Below are positions 27,531-36,135 of a stretch of DNA of 64,000 nucleotides, piece by piece; position 1 is the first letter of the stretch, and every line of letters begins with the position of its first letter. The translations under genes and the position numbers were made by a program. This DNA comes from Angomonas ambiguus. Lineage: Eukaryota > Euglenozoa > Kinetoplastea > Trypanosomatida > Trypanosomatidae. The DNA lies in NCBI GenBank assembly GCA_019695575.1, contig JADNSB010000030.1:62001-126000 (forward strand), read 5' to 3'. Below the pieces are notes generated by a model, which saw only the letters and a program-made list of their open reading frames with translations, searched no databases and was not told the DNA's origin.

Positions 27531-28853
27531 TTAGGACTTTCCCACTACTTCCAACCCCCACTGAATAATGGCCTCCGCCTCCTTCACATCCCATCCATAG
27601 GCCAGCAGCATACTCTCCGTCTTATCGCGGCACTCCACGAAATAGCGGCTGACCTTGGCGTCGTCGCTGGCGTTGCCGATCGGCGAGACCAGTTCCAGTT
27701 CCTCTCTGGGGCAGAGCGCACAGTGGAGGGTTGTCTGGGCCCCCTCCTCGGGCGACTTTAGAAACAGCAGTCCCGCCGTCTTGTAGAGGGTCATCATGCC
27801 CGGGACGTAGCGCAGGTACTGTGGAAAGTTGGAGGACACGCAGCCGGGGTGCAGGGAGCAGGCGTACACCCGGTTCTTTTCCTCGTTTCCGGTTTTATTT
27901 CTATACTGGCGCGCGATCACGTGGGCGTCGTAGGTGTTGAGAAGTTTGCTGGTTCCATACCGCACAAACGCGCTACCAAAGGAGTCCTTCGTGAGCGGCC
28001 CAGTTGCCTTTTGTTTTCCCTGATTGAGAAGCCGGAGCGCCTCCAACAGTCGTCCCTTTACCATCCCACACGCCTTCCCTTTGTCGGATTTCCAAATCCC
28101 TCTCACCCCTTCGAACAAACCTTGAGGGAGTCGGTGGGCCTCGCTGGAGACGTACACCACACGGCCACCGTTCTTCTCCAGAAGCGGAAGAAGGGAGTGG
28201 GTGAGGAGGAGGGGTCCGAGAAAGTTCACGGCGGTGTGTAGCTCTAGTCTAGGATCGTGCTTGGAGAAGGTTAACCGCTCGCTCATCCCACCTGCGTTGT
28301 TGACGAGTACTTGAAAGTTGTGTTGATCGTACTTTCTGTTAAACCACTCCACAAATTGGCGGATCGTGGCAAAGTTGTCGCACTCCAACACCTGACCCTC
28401 CACCATCACCGTCTCGGGATAGTCCTGGTACTTTTTGGGGTGCAGCCGCCGCTTCTTCTCCGCCTCGTCGCGAATACGGTCGGCGGTCTTGGCGGCGAGT
28501 GCAGCGGAACGACACGTGACCACAGTGATGAACCCCTCGACCGCTAACCCCACAGCGGTGTGATATCCTATCCCACTGTTCGTCCCCGTCACCACCGCCA
28601 GTGGTCGCTCCTTTAGTGTCATCTCCCTCCGCATCACCACACGCGCCTTCTGGGTCTCTTTCTCGGGAGACTTTACCGTGGGCAGCCGCGCCCGGTTACG
28701 AGCCCCGCGAGCAACCAGTCGAGACACTAGGGCCCACAGTGGCACCACCGCTGCCATTAACTTTTTGGAAAGAAACGGCAAGACCACGGCGGTGCCGATG
28801 GCCAGGCACACCGAGCCTGTTTCACTCTTGTAACCAAGTTTCAGTTTGCCCAT
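27531..28853 (-). CDS. Short-chain dehydrogenase/reductase, retinol-dehydrogenase-like (440 aa)
   Basis: An NAD(P)-dependent oxidoreductase. The cofactor motif is AVVTGTNSGIG near residue 85, followed by LVNNAGG, the serine strand VVYVSSEAH and the catalytic YGTSK near residue 298, then SLHPGCVSSN. The TGxNSGIG and HPG motifs are those of the retinol-dehydrogenase/WWOX branch. Residues of about 12-45 are hydrophobic (VCLAIGTAVVLPFL, then MAAVVPLWALVSRL) and probably form a membrane anchor. There are lineage-specific charged insertions after the second strand and before the active site. Together with the SDR at 22471-23862 it brackets the adenine deaminase and lipase-like genes. The two are related but clearly diverged, so the duplication is old. 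Confidence 0.88.
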   Translation of the reverse strand: MGKLKLGYKSETGSVCLAIGTAVVLPFLSKKLMAAVVPLWALVSRLVARGARNRARLPTVKSPEKETQKARVVMRREMTLKERPLAVVTGTNSGIGYHTAVGLAVEGFITVVTCRSAALAAKTADRIRDEAEKKRRLHPKKYQDYPETVMVEGQVLECDNFATIRQFVEWFNRKYDQHNFQVLVNNAGGMSERLTFSKHDPRLELHTAVNFLGPLLLTHSLLPLLEKNGGRVVYVSSEAHRLPQGLFEGVRGIWKSDKGKACGMVKGRLLEALRLLNQGKQKATGPLTKDSFGSAFVRYGTSKLLNTYDAHVIARQYRNKTGNEEKNRVYACSLHPGCVSSNFPQYLRYVPGMMTLYKTAGLLFLKSPEEGAQTTLHCALCPREELELVSPIGNASDDAKVSRYFVECRDKTESMLLAYGWDVKEAEAIIQWGLEVVGKS

Positions 28854-29579
28854 ACGTGGAAAGGTTAAGAAAGTGGGAATAATAGATAGTATAAAATAAA
28901 AAAATAAAAAAGGTGAGCTAGAACGATAATAATAATGAATCGGCTTAGGTAAATAAGTGTTTATTCAGGCTATTTGCTTTTTTGCCAAAAGTTGAACATA
29001 ATGGGAGGGAAAAAAAAAAAGAGTAGTGGACGTATAATACCATAGAAACAAAACTGCAATGACGCGCGGGAGAAAAAAAAAAAAACTGCTTCACTTTAAA
29101 TGCACTTTCTTCAACCAGAAACTCGAAAATTCTAAAATACAAATAAAAAAACGTAGTTTGAAAAGAAAAATAGTTTTATGCCTGCATTTCTAGGAGTAAT
29201 CTTTACATTAGAAGTAAAGTTGAAAAAAAAAAATTGTTTAAGGTTTAAATGATGTTTATATATATAGGTAAATAGAAATATACGCAAAAAAGAGTAGCGT
29301 GAAAAAAAGGGAGAGAAACAAAAAACACGGCCAGAGATCCAATTTACGGTTCCCTTCTTATGTTGGCCTATAAATGATGGCATGAAACGCGAAAAAAAAA
29401 AATTTAAAAAGTAACGAACAAAACATAAAATTCAAATCATTTTTTTTTTCTATTCTTTGAGGTTAAATTAAGTTTAAATATAATAAAATACATATGGTAT
29501 CAATATATACGTATATACAACAAAAAAAAAATTCCATATGTCGGAAGTTACTTTTTTCTTTTCCTTCCTTCCTACTTTA
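28854..29579. other. Intergenic spacer
   Basis: 726 bases of AT-rich sequence with many A runs: the splice region of the second SDR and the 3' UTR of the kinase gene. Short frames inside are low-complexity. No RNA gene or repeat recognised. Confidence 0.5.
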
Positions 29580-31442
29580 TCACTCGTCTTCAGTGTCTTT
29601 GGTGGTGGACTCCACGGCTTGAAACGGAAATATCGCACTGTGTAATTCGACAGAAGTGACACTGTCATAAATGTTGTCGGTAGCGGTGAGGGAAGCCTCG
29701 GGACATGGGGAGAAAGGGTTCTCCACAGGCACCTCTTTGGTCGATTCCTCGACGGGGTGTGGGAAAGAGAGAACGTCTTGCACCACCGCCGCACTGTCCT
29801 CCGACAAGGACGATATTTCCTCCATAGGGGGTGGTAAGACGCCCGGTAAAATAGGCGTGCCAGGGAGCGAAGTACTGTCCCTCACGGGTGCCCCTTCGCT
29901 TTCCTCCCCTACGATCCAATCACAGCTGAGCGCGCACCGTATCCCCCACCGCTGCTGAGGGTCCTTCTCCAGCATCCCTCGCAGCATCGTCTTAAAGGCG
30001 GGCGACGAGCGGGGGCCGTGGTAGTCTGCCTCCTCCTCCTCCTCCTCGTCGGGGAAGGTCAGTGGTTGGAACTGGATGGCGGCGGACAGCGCCAGGGGGG
30101 AGGGGGAGTAGAAGGGGAGCACGCCGTAGAGGAGCTGATACAGCGATACCCCTAGAGCCCACATGTCCACCAGGTGGCTGACCACCTCCGACTCCCCGCG
30201 GTACAGCTCGGGTGCCATGTAGGCCGGCGTTCCCTCCACGCCCCATGCGGAGTCCTCATCGCCGCAAATAGCGCTCACGCCGAAATCGGCCAAATAAACC
30301 TTTCCTTCTCTATCGAGTAAAATATTCTCCGGTTTTATGTCGCGATGGGCGATTCCTTTCCGCTGGAGGTACTTGAGGGCATGGAGAAGGTCAAACGCGT
30401 GCCGGCGGAGGGTGTTCTCTGCAATGGGGATGACGCTGCCGGGAGTGGTGGAGGAAGGGGGAGGGACGGCGATACACCCTCCCTGAAAGTAGGGCTGCAC
30501 GAGGCAGAGAATGCCACTCTCGACACTTCCAATGACCTCAATCAAACTAACAAGATGGGGGTGGGAGAGACGCTTCATCACGGCCACCTCACGTTGGATG
30601 TGGTACAAGTGTGCCTCTTTTGTTTTACAAGGCTGCTTTTTTTTGGGCCGAATAATTTTCATTGCATAATCTTCGTTGGCGGTGGCGTGTCGTACCAGCA
30701 TCACGGTCCCATAGGAGCCCTTTCCAAGCGGTTTAACAATCACATAATCGTTAATCTTCTTCTGACGCGTGACGGTGTCCTTGATGACCCGCACCTGATC
30801 CGTTTCCTTCACAAACGGCTGAGGCAGCGTACCAGAGAGGTCCAGCGAACTAGAGCTCTTGAGTCGACTGATATAATGGGTGGAGGCTTGACCCTTGGAG
30901 AAGCCTTTGCCACTTTCATCGGTGTGTGTACCGTCGCTACCACTACTACTGTCGAGCAGCAGAGGGAGAGAGAGACGATGTGGGCTGTCGTCGCCGGGAG
31001 GGGGAGGGGAACACACTCCGTGGGTGTCGTGAGAGTGATGAGGAGACAGGGAGGGGGGCGTAGAAGGGGTTACTTCTCCATTGTGGGTCCTGCTCTGGTG
31101 AAAAAGATAAGAGGCGGGCGAATGGTCACTGTCCAGGGGGTCCACCCCAGAGCTGCCAAAACTGGAGAGAAAATCTCCGGTAGAGGTGTTACCAGACTCC
31201 ACCTGCGTGTACTCCATTTCGGGAAAAAACGTATTACTGGCGGGCTGCTCGGGAAGAACGAGAGAGTTCTGGGCCGGTGTGGCAAGAAACTCGGATACTC
31301 CCAGTTGTCTATCCTCCGGACTTAATCCATTGTCGTCGATCCCGGTCAGGAAAGAAATACTCCCCTCACAGAGGATACTACCCTGTAAGAGGGCACTGAT
31401 CCGCTTTGCTGGGTCAACACCCTCTGAGGAGAGCCCAAACAT
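29580..31442 (-). CDS. Serine/threonine protein kinase, CaMKK-like (620 aa)
   Basis: All kinase subdomains are present: glycine loop PLGKGSYGTV (about residue 240), AMKI lysine, HRDIKPEN (about 364), DFGVS (about 384), GTPAYMAPE (about 408-413) and DMWALGVSLYQLL. The opening DYVIVKPLGKGSYG, the insertion between the lysine and helix C, and the GTPAYMAPE segment resemble the CaMKK/yeast Sak1-Tos3-Elm1 group, which activates AMPK-type kinases in other eukaryotes. An insertion lies after the hinge ([11 protein letters not shown]) and an acidic loop after the G region. The first 230 residues are disordered and Ser/His-rich, and the C-terminal 90 are Ser/Pro/acidic. Both are likely phosphorylation regions. 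The substrate is inferred only from family resemblance. Confidence 0.88.
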   Translation of the reverse strand: MFGLSSEGVDPAKRISALLQGSILCEGSISFLTGIDDNGLSPEDRQLGVSEFLATPAQNSLVLPEQPASNTFFPEMEYTQVESGNTSTGDFLSSFGSSGVDPLDSDHSPASYLFHQSRTHNGEVTPSTPPSLSPHHSHDTHGVCSPPPPGDDSPHRLSLPLLLDSSSGSDGTHTDESGKGFSKGQASTHYISRLKSSSSLDLSGTLPQPFVKETDQVRVIKDTVTRQKKINDYVIVKPLGKGSYGTVMLVRHATANEDYAMKIIRPKKKQPCKTKEAHLYHIQREVAVMKRLSHPHLVSLIEVIGSVESGILCLVQPYFQGGCIAVPPPSSTTPGSVIPIAENTLRRHAFDLLHALKYLQRKGIAHRDIKPENILLDREGKVYLADFGVSAICGDEDSAWGVEGTPAYMAPELYRGESEVVSHLVDMWALGVSLYQLLYGVLPFYSPSPLALSAAIQFQPLTFPDEEEEEEADYHGPRSSPAFKTMLRGMLEKDPQQRWGIRCALSCDWIVGEESEGAPVRDSTSLPGTPILPGVLPPPMEEISSLSEDSAAVVQDVLSFPHPVEESTKEVPVENPFSPCPEASLTATDNIYDSVTSVELHSAIFPFQAVESTTKDTEDE

Positions 31443-31694
31443 GGTACCACTTCAGTTTGTTATTCTCTTTTATGAAGAAAGAGGTACTAGTTAACAAAAA
31501 AAAAACACGATAAAATGGAAGGTAAAGTAGAATGTTATGAGTGTCAGCATATAATAAGAAAGAAAACCACACGTAACAAAAAAAAGTGAAAGAAATGGGA
31601 GAAGGAAAAAAAAAAAACGGGTAAGTTAGGAAATAGTAAAATGTACAGAATAATCGTACTGGGCGATGGTAGTAAAGAGATTAGGAAACACCCC

Positions 31695-33584
31695 TCATCT
31701 CCTTCCCCCGTCTCCCTCCTCCTCCTCCTCCCCATCTTCGTCGTCGTCGTCTTCCCCGAGTGCTTCGCCTGGCAACAAGGGAATATTCAAGCCAGAGGAT
31801 CGAATAGACGCTCGTTCCCCACGGGTAGGGGGAGGTGGAATCGACCGAGGCCAGTGGTCCCAGAACGTATAGCTGTGAAACACCCTCCCCACCTCCGCCT
31901 CCTCCAGGTCGTGCACCATCGCGATTAAGTGAGGGTCGTGCATCGACCACACCTGCATCGCCTCCCCCAACAACGACTTGAGCACGGCGACTGGTCGGGT
32001 CAGATCGTACTCCGCCTCCGTGACGTACTCCTCCGCCGCCCCTACAGTTTGACTACAGGGCGTGTGGCTGTCCTCCCAGGAGGGCTCCTCCATGTTACTA
32101 GGGTACAGTAGGTAAAGGTAACAGTGCCTCTCTCTCCAGTACCGCATCGCCGCCTCTCGCTGCTCGTCCGACTCAAAGTGGTCCATCTCGGAAGGCATGG
32201 GGTCCGCCCTACACGCCAACGGCGCAGCGGTGAGGAAATCCCACTGAGGCCAATCGCACCCTATTACAAAAAACTTTTTTTCGCTTTCCTCATTATCGGG
32301 CTCTAAAAATTCAATCACCACGGAACAAATGGGAACCGTGTCCTCGTCGGTGTAGTCCCCGTCGTCGCCACCCTCCTCCTTGTCCTGTTGGCGCACCTGC
32401 ACCACGGCACGGGCGTACAGCTGCTCGTACACGGCGTGACAGAGTTGCTGGGATAGCATGTGAATATCAAGAAGACTGCTGCTCGAGGTATTGGCTCCAC
32501 CGCCCCCACTCTGCCCATCGGTCTCCCAACTATCCCTTCCCTCATCGCCTCCGCTTCGCTGTTCCAACCGTTTCAAAAGGCTGACGGCGGTGTCGGGGGA
32601 GAGGCCCTGTGGGGGGTGGGGAGGTGGCTCCGAGCTGCCATGGCTGGTGGAACCCCCTGTGGCCTTGAGAATGCGAACCGAGTTGACAGAGGGGGTGGGG
32701 GACTCCATTCTTACGCTACTTCGGGGGATGTTGGTACTCGCCTGTAGCCCTTTCCGAATCATATTCCGTCTCGGCTCTGGAATGTTCTTCCACCTCCCGT
32801 CCGTCCGCCTAGAGGAACTACCTTGAGTGACGGGGTCCCGGTCGACCGAGAGGCTCTGACTGTGGTGGTCCGGTTCCTGAGGACCATGCCCTCCGATACT
32901 GTGTGTGGTCGTCTCCAACTGTAAATTAGTGCGCGTGGTTTCCGACAGACAGGACGGCGTTTCATCGGCGAGGGACTCGGAAAGGGTTCTCGTACTCTCG
33001 CTCCCTGCCGTCGTCGCCTCTCTCTCCCCTGCTTCAGGTAAAGGACTCTTGGTGGTAGACTTGTTACGAAGCAGAAGGCTCTCTTCCTCCTCCTCGTTAG
33101 GGGCGCAGGCTTCATAGTCGTGAAGCCACTGCCCTATGGCGGTGTCCACCGCGGAAAGGGGATTTACCGCCGCTTGCAATGACACTATGGCACTGGAAGG
33201 GCCTCTGCCTTTCGGACTAGATTCCTCCAACTGTTGTCGGGCGCGAGACAAGATGAAGTCTATGTTTCTATGAAAAATTTTCTTCCCCTCGTCACTGTCG
33301 CCATCTACAGGTTCCTCGCGACGGGGGGTGTTGGGCAGGGTGGAGCTATCACTAAATGCCGTTCCGCAATGCTGCAGCCTGCGGTGGGGACGCTCGGTAT
33401 CAGTCGGGGAGATGAATGGAAGGGGAGTGAATAGTTTCTCTTCGTGTTCTAAAATGCTCTGTGCGATAAATAAACATTCGCACGTGTTTATTTTGTTTGG
33501 GAATGTCTCCTTTATTTTGTGAATCACTGCTACAATGCGGTCTTCGCCGTTGTCCTCCTTTTTTGTTTCATCTATACAACTCAT
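31695..33584 (-). CDS. Unknown acidic, Ser-rich protein with an ordered C-terminal region (629 aa)
   Basis: The frame runs from ATG at 33584. Residues 1-45 are ordered (IVAVIHKIKETFPNKINTCE). Residues of about 60-370 are low-complexity, with many Ser, Thr, Pro and Glu. An ordered block follows at about 370-590: LLDIHMLSQQLCHAVYEQLY, CSVVIEFLEPDNEESEKKFF, FFVIGCDWPQWDFLTAAPLA, a Tyr-rich segment (YWRERHCYLYLLYP) and VAVLKSLLGEAMQVWSMHD. The last 30 residues are almost all Asp, Glu and Gly. There is no signal peptide, membrane segment or motif I recognise. The Ser-rich middle suggests regulation by phosphorylation. It is probably a trypanosomatid-specific protein. Confidence 0.75.
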   Translation of the reverse strand: MSCIDETKKEDNGEDRIVAVIHKIKETFPNKINTCECLFIAQSILEHEEKLFTPLPFISPTDTERPHRRLQHCGTAFSDSSTLPNTPRREEPVDGDSDEGKKIFHRNIDFILSRARQQLEESSPKGRGPSSAIVSLQAAVNPLSAVDTAIGQWLHDYEACAPNEEEEESLLLRNKSTTKSPLPEAGEREATTAGSESTRTLSESLADETPSCLSETTRTNLQLETTTHSIGGHGPQEPDHHSQSLSVDRDPVTQGSSSRRTDGRWKNIPEPRRNMIRKGLQASTNIPRSSVRMESPTPSVNSVRILKATGGSTSHGSSEPPPHPPQGLSPDTAVSLLKRLEQRSGGDEGRDSWETDGQSGGGGANTSSSSLLDIHMLSQQLCHAVYEQLYARAVVQVRQQDKEEGGDDGDYTDEDTVPICSVVIEFLEPDNEESEKKFFVIGCDWPQWDFLTAAPLACRADPMPSEMDHFESDEQREAAMRYWRERHCYLYLLYPSNMEEPSWEDSHTPCSQTVGAAEEYVTEAEYDLTRPVAVLKSLLGEAMQVWSMHDPHLIAMVHDLEEAEVGRVFHSYTFWDHWPRSIPPPPTRGERASIRSSGLNIPLLPGEALGEDDDDEDGEEEEEGDGGRR

Positions 33585-34367
33585 GACGGCACTAAAAATG
33601 AATCAGAGACCAATTTAAAATAATATGAAGTAATAATTATGGTCTGATGAATGTAGAGGGAAGGAACCGGTAATGTAGGTTTGTACTAACAAACCCTTTT
33701 TCGTTATCTTTTTATTATTATTATTTGCTAATATACGCGAGATAATATTAAAAAGGAAAGCAAAGGGAGGGAAAGGGATGTGTATTCGCGGTAACTGGTT
33801 TGTTTATTTGTTGTTGTTTTTTTTTTTGATAATAAACAACAAAATTACGATAGTCACACACACAAAGAAATTAGAATAAAAAACATTAACATTTTTCGTC
33901 ATTAATACTGGTATGTTATGTAAGCATTTATTTTAAGGAATCCCACTTTAGCGTACAGGAAACCTTTCTGAAAAGGGGGAACGTGAACTATTATACAACA
34001 AAAAACACACAAACGGATAAATAAATACATAAATAGTATTGGGAATTACCAGCAAAAAAAAAAAAGAGAAAAATTCTGTTTAAAAAAAGGGGAAAAAACA
34101 ACATACAATTAACGCAAATTCTAAACTAAAAAATACGGATTTGGAAAGATAGTATACAAAGAGCAACACGGAGCCAATTCTACAGTTGACCTAAAGAAAA
34201 AAAAGGGACAATATATATATTTATACGAAAGAATAAATAAATAAATAACAATGGAAAGGACTAAATTAGGAACGACATAGGAATGAAGAATAATAATATA
34301 AAAAAAAATCGAGTCTGAGTCCTTTTTCTTCATTTATTTATTATTTATATTTTTATTTTTATTTTTT
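33585..34367. other. Intergenic spacer
   Basis: 783 bases, AT-rich, with frequent TTATTA and homopolymer runs. It holds the splice region of the 629-residue gene and the 3' UTR of the poly-Asn protein gene. No gene-like frame or RNA structure seen. Confidence 0.5.
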
Positions 34368-35549
34368 TTACAGGTTCGACAGTATTCTGTACAGCGGTCG
34401 ATCCATAGTGGTGGTAGGGACGCTGGACTCAAACTGGTAGAGTATGGCCTCAGGGGATGGTGCGGGTGCCGCCCCCTTTACCGGCTTCGACGCTGTATTC
34501 TTTTCTTTCTGTGGGTACCCCACATACTTGGGGTTACTACTTACCGCCTCCACTGCCGTATTACCACCAGCACTACCACTACCGGGTGTAGTATTAGTAG
34601 GGTTGGTGCCTTGTCCAACCTCACTTTTATGGTTACTAGTATTGTTATTGTTATTGTTGTTGGGAGCACCAGTGGTAGTGGCGGTGGTATTAGATGCAGG
34701 GCCATTATTCGTGTTGGGGGGCGTAGCGGTGTTGGCCAGTGGGGCGATGGGCACTTCCACGGCCGCCGGGGGAGCCTCAACCGTGTTATTACCCGTAGGA
34801 TGGGGAACGTTATTATTATTATTATTATTAGGATTCACAGGATGCATTACCGGATTCCTGGTAGCCGCAGGGGCAACGGTGTCGTTGGCGGTGGTAGCGA
34901 GGGGAGGCGCCATGAGAGGTACCTCGCCAGCAACGGGGGGCAGAATGGCGGGACTGACGTCGTGGTTCAGAGGCGGCCCACCACTGAAGGCACTGCCCAG
35001 TCCTGGGATCGTACGGTGATGGGGGCCGCCCTCTCCCCCTCCAATAGGATCCGCCAGATTCACGGGGTTGGGGGGGTTGAAGAAGGTGGAACCGTCGTGC
35101 GGGGGGTGGTAGGAGGTGGCGGAGGAGGAGGCCCCAGGAGGGACCGCGGACCCCCCGAAAGCGGAGCTCCCAAAGTATCCTCTCCCTGCGCTGGAGAAGG
35201 GGGTGGAGGCGGACGGGGTACCAAAAACACTGTTTTCTTTACTACCCCCACCTATAGAGTGGATCGACTTGCTACTGGTGGCACGGGGGATGGGAATCGA
35301 CGGGGAAGACTGGTAGGGTTTATCCTTGGCAAAGGTAGGAGGGTCTGTGGTGGTGCTGGCGTCGGCGGTGCTCAACTTATCCTGCTGTTCCTTGGGCAGT
35401 TTCTCCCCATCCGTTTCGCGGTCGGGTGCATCGTCCTCCTCCAGGCTCCATGCCTCTTCCGACTCTTTGGAGATACTTTTTGTTTCGCTGTGTATGGCCT
35501 CGACCTTATCCTCTGGGGGGTTCTCCTCGTTTAGATTGTTGAGTTCCAT
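34368..35549 (-). CDS. Low-complexity protein rich in Asn, Pro, Thr and Gly (393 aa)
   Basis: The frame from ATG at 35549 to TAG at about 34372 region is uninterrupted, but almost the whole product looks disordered. It has an acidic N-terminus (about residues 1-65), a Ser/Gly segment with a few FG dipeptides (SVFGTPS, YFGSSAFGG), a His/Pro/Gly segment, and two runs of about seven Asn. The last 50 residues look more ordered (EAILYQFESSVPTTTMDRPL). The FG dipeptides are too few to call it a nucleoporin. It could also be an RNA-granule or cytoskeletal scaffold; the sequence does not decide. That the frame stays open through so much repetitive sequence, with codon use like its neighbours, supports it as a real gene. 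Confidence 0.7.
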   Translation of the reverse strand: MELNNLNEENPPEDKVEAIHSETKSISKESEEAWSLEEDDAPDRETDGEKLPKEQQDKLSTADASTTTDPPTFAKDKPYQSSPSIPIPRATSSKSIHSIGGGSKENSVFGTPSASTPFSSAGRGYFGSSAFGGSAVPPGASSSATSYHPPHDGSTFFNPPNPVNLADPIGGGEGGPHHRTIPGLGSAFSGGPPLNHDVSPAILPPVAGEVPLMAPPLATTANDTVAPAATRNPVMHPVNPNNNNNNNVPHPTGNNTVEAPPAAVEVPIAPLANTATPPNTNNGPASNTTATTTGAPNNNNNNNTSNHKSEVGQGTNPTNTTPGSGSAGGNTAVEAVSSNPKYVGYPQKEKNTASKPVKGAAPAPSPEAILYQFESSVPTTTMDRPLYRILSNL

Positions 35550-35615
35550 GTTCTAGCAATATTTATATAAGTCTGTTGTACAGATTATAGGTTTCAGACT
35601 ACGGAATGAGATAAA

Positions 35616-35619
<4 letters not shown>

Positions 35620-35653
<34 letters not shown>
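35620..35653. repeat. (AT)n microsatellite
   Basis: About 16 AT units upstream of the poly-Asn protein gene. Confidence 0.95.
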
Positions 35654-35659
<6 letters not shown>

Positions 35660-35799
35660 AAAAAGAGAAATTAAAGTTTTCTATGTAATTTGTTAAGTGG
35701 TAATACCAATAACTATAGCAATTAGAAAATACAAATTGAAAAAGAAGAGAGTGAAGGAGAGTAATTTGACTCAAACCACAAAAAAAAAAAAAGCTATTT

Positions 35800-35823
35800 A
35801 AATAATAATAATAATAATAATAA
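35800..35823. repeat. (TAA)n microsatellite
   Basis: About eight AAT/TAA units in the same spacer. Confidence 0.9.
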
Positions 35824-36135
35824 AGAGTATTGATTTCTCGAGAGCATAACTTTTCTATTTTTGGTTTAAACTTCTTTTTTTGATGGCAATAGCTATATAT
35901 AAATGTATCTCGATAAGTAGAAATAAATTAAATAAAAAAGGGAGAGACACTAATAATGTTGTAATTAACTTCACCACTATTGGTCTATTTTTTTTTCTTT
36001 TCTTTTTTGGCGATAGTTTTACGGCACCCGTTGTCGTTGGTGTTATGATATGTTTTCTTTTTCTTTTCTTAAAAAAAAAAATTGTCTGTTTCAAAAATAC
36101 TTCCTACCCTTTCTTCGAGGGTAAGCATAACATTA

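Larger units (their letters stand above)
35550..36135. other. Intergenic spacer
   Basis: AT-rich spacer with an (AT)n and a (TAA)n microsatellite, plus A and T runs on both sides. Presumed 3' UTR of the DPY-30-repeat gene and splice region of the poly-Asn gene. Confidence 0.5.

Noticed and set aside
30345-31325. Plus-strand open frame of 326 codons
   Set aside because: It is antisense to the kinase gene, where all motifs read in the minus frame. The plus product is low-complexity, Gly/Arg-rich and has no family character.
34611-35534. Plus-strand open frame of 307 codons
   Set aside because: Mirror of the repetitive poly-Asn protein gene. Its Gly/Arg/Val-rich product follows from reading the complement of a biased sequence.
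35060-35549. FG-nucleoporin assignment for the poly-Asn protein
   Set aside because: Only three or four FG dipeptides are present and there is no folded nucleoporin domain.
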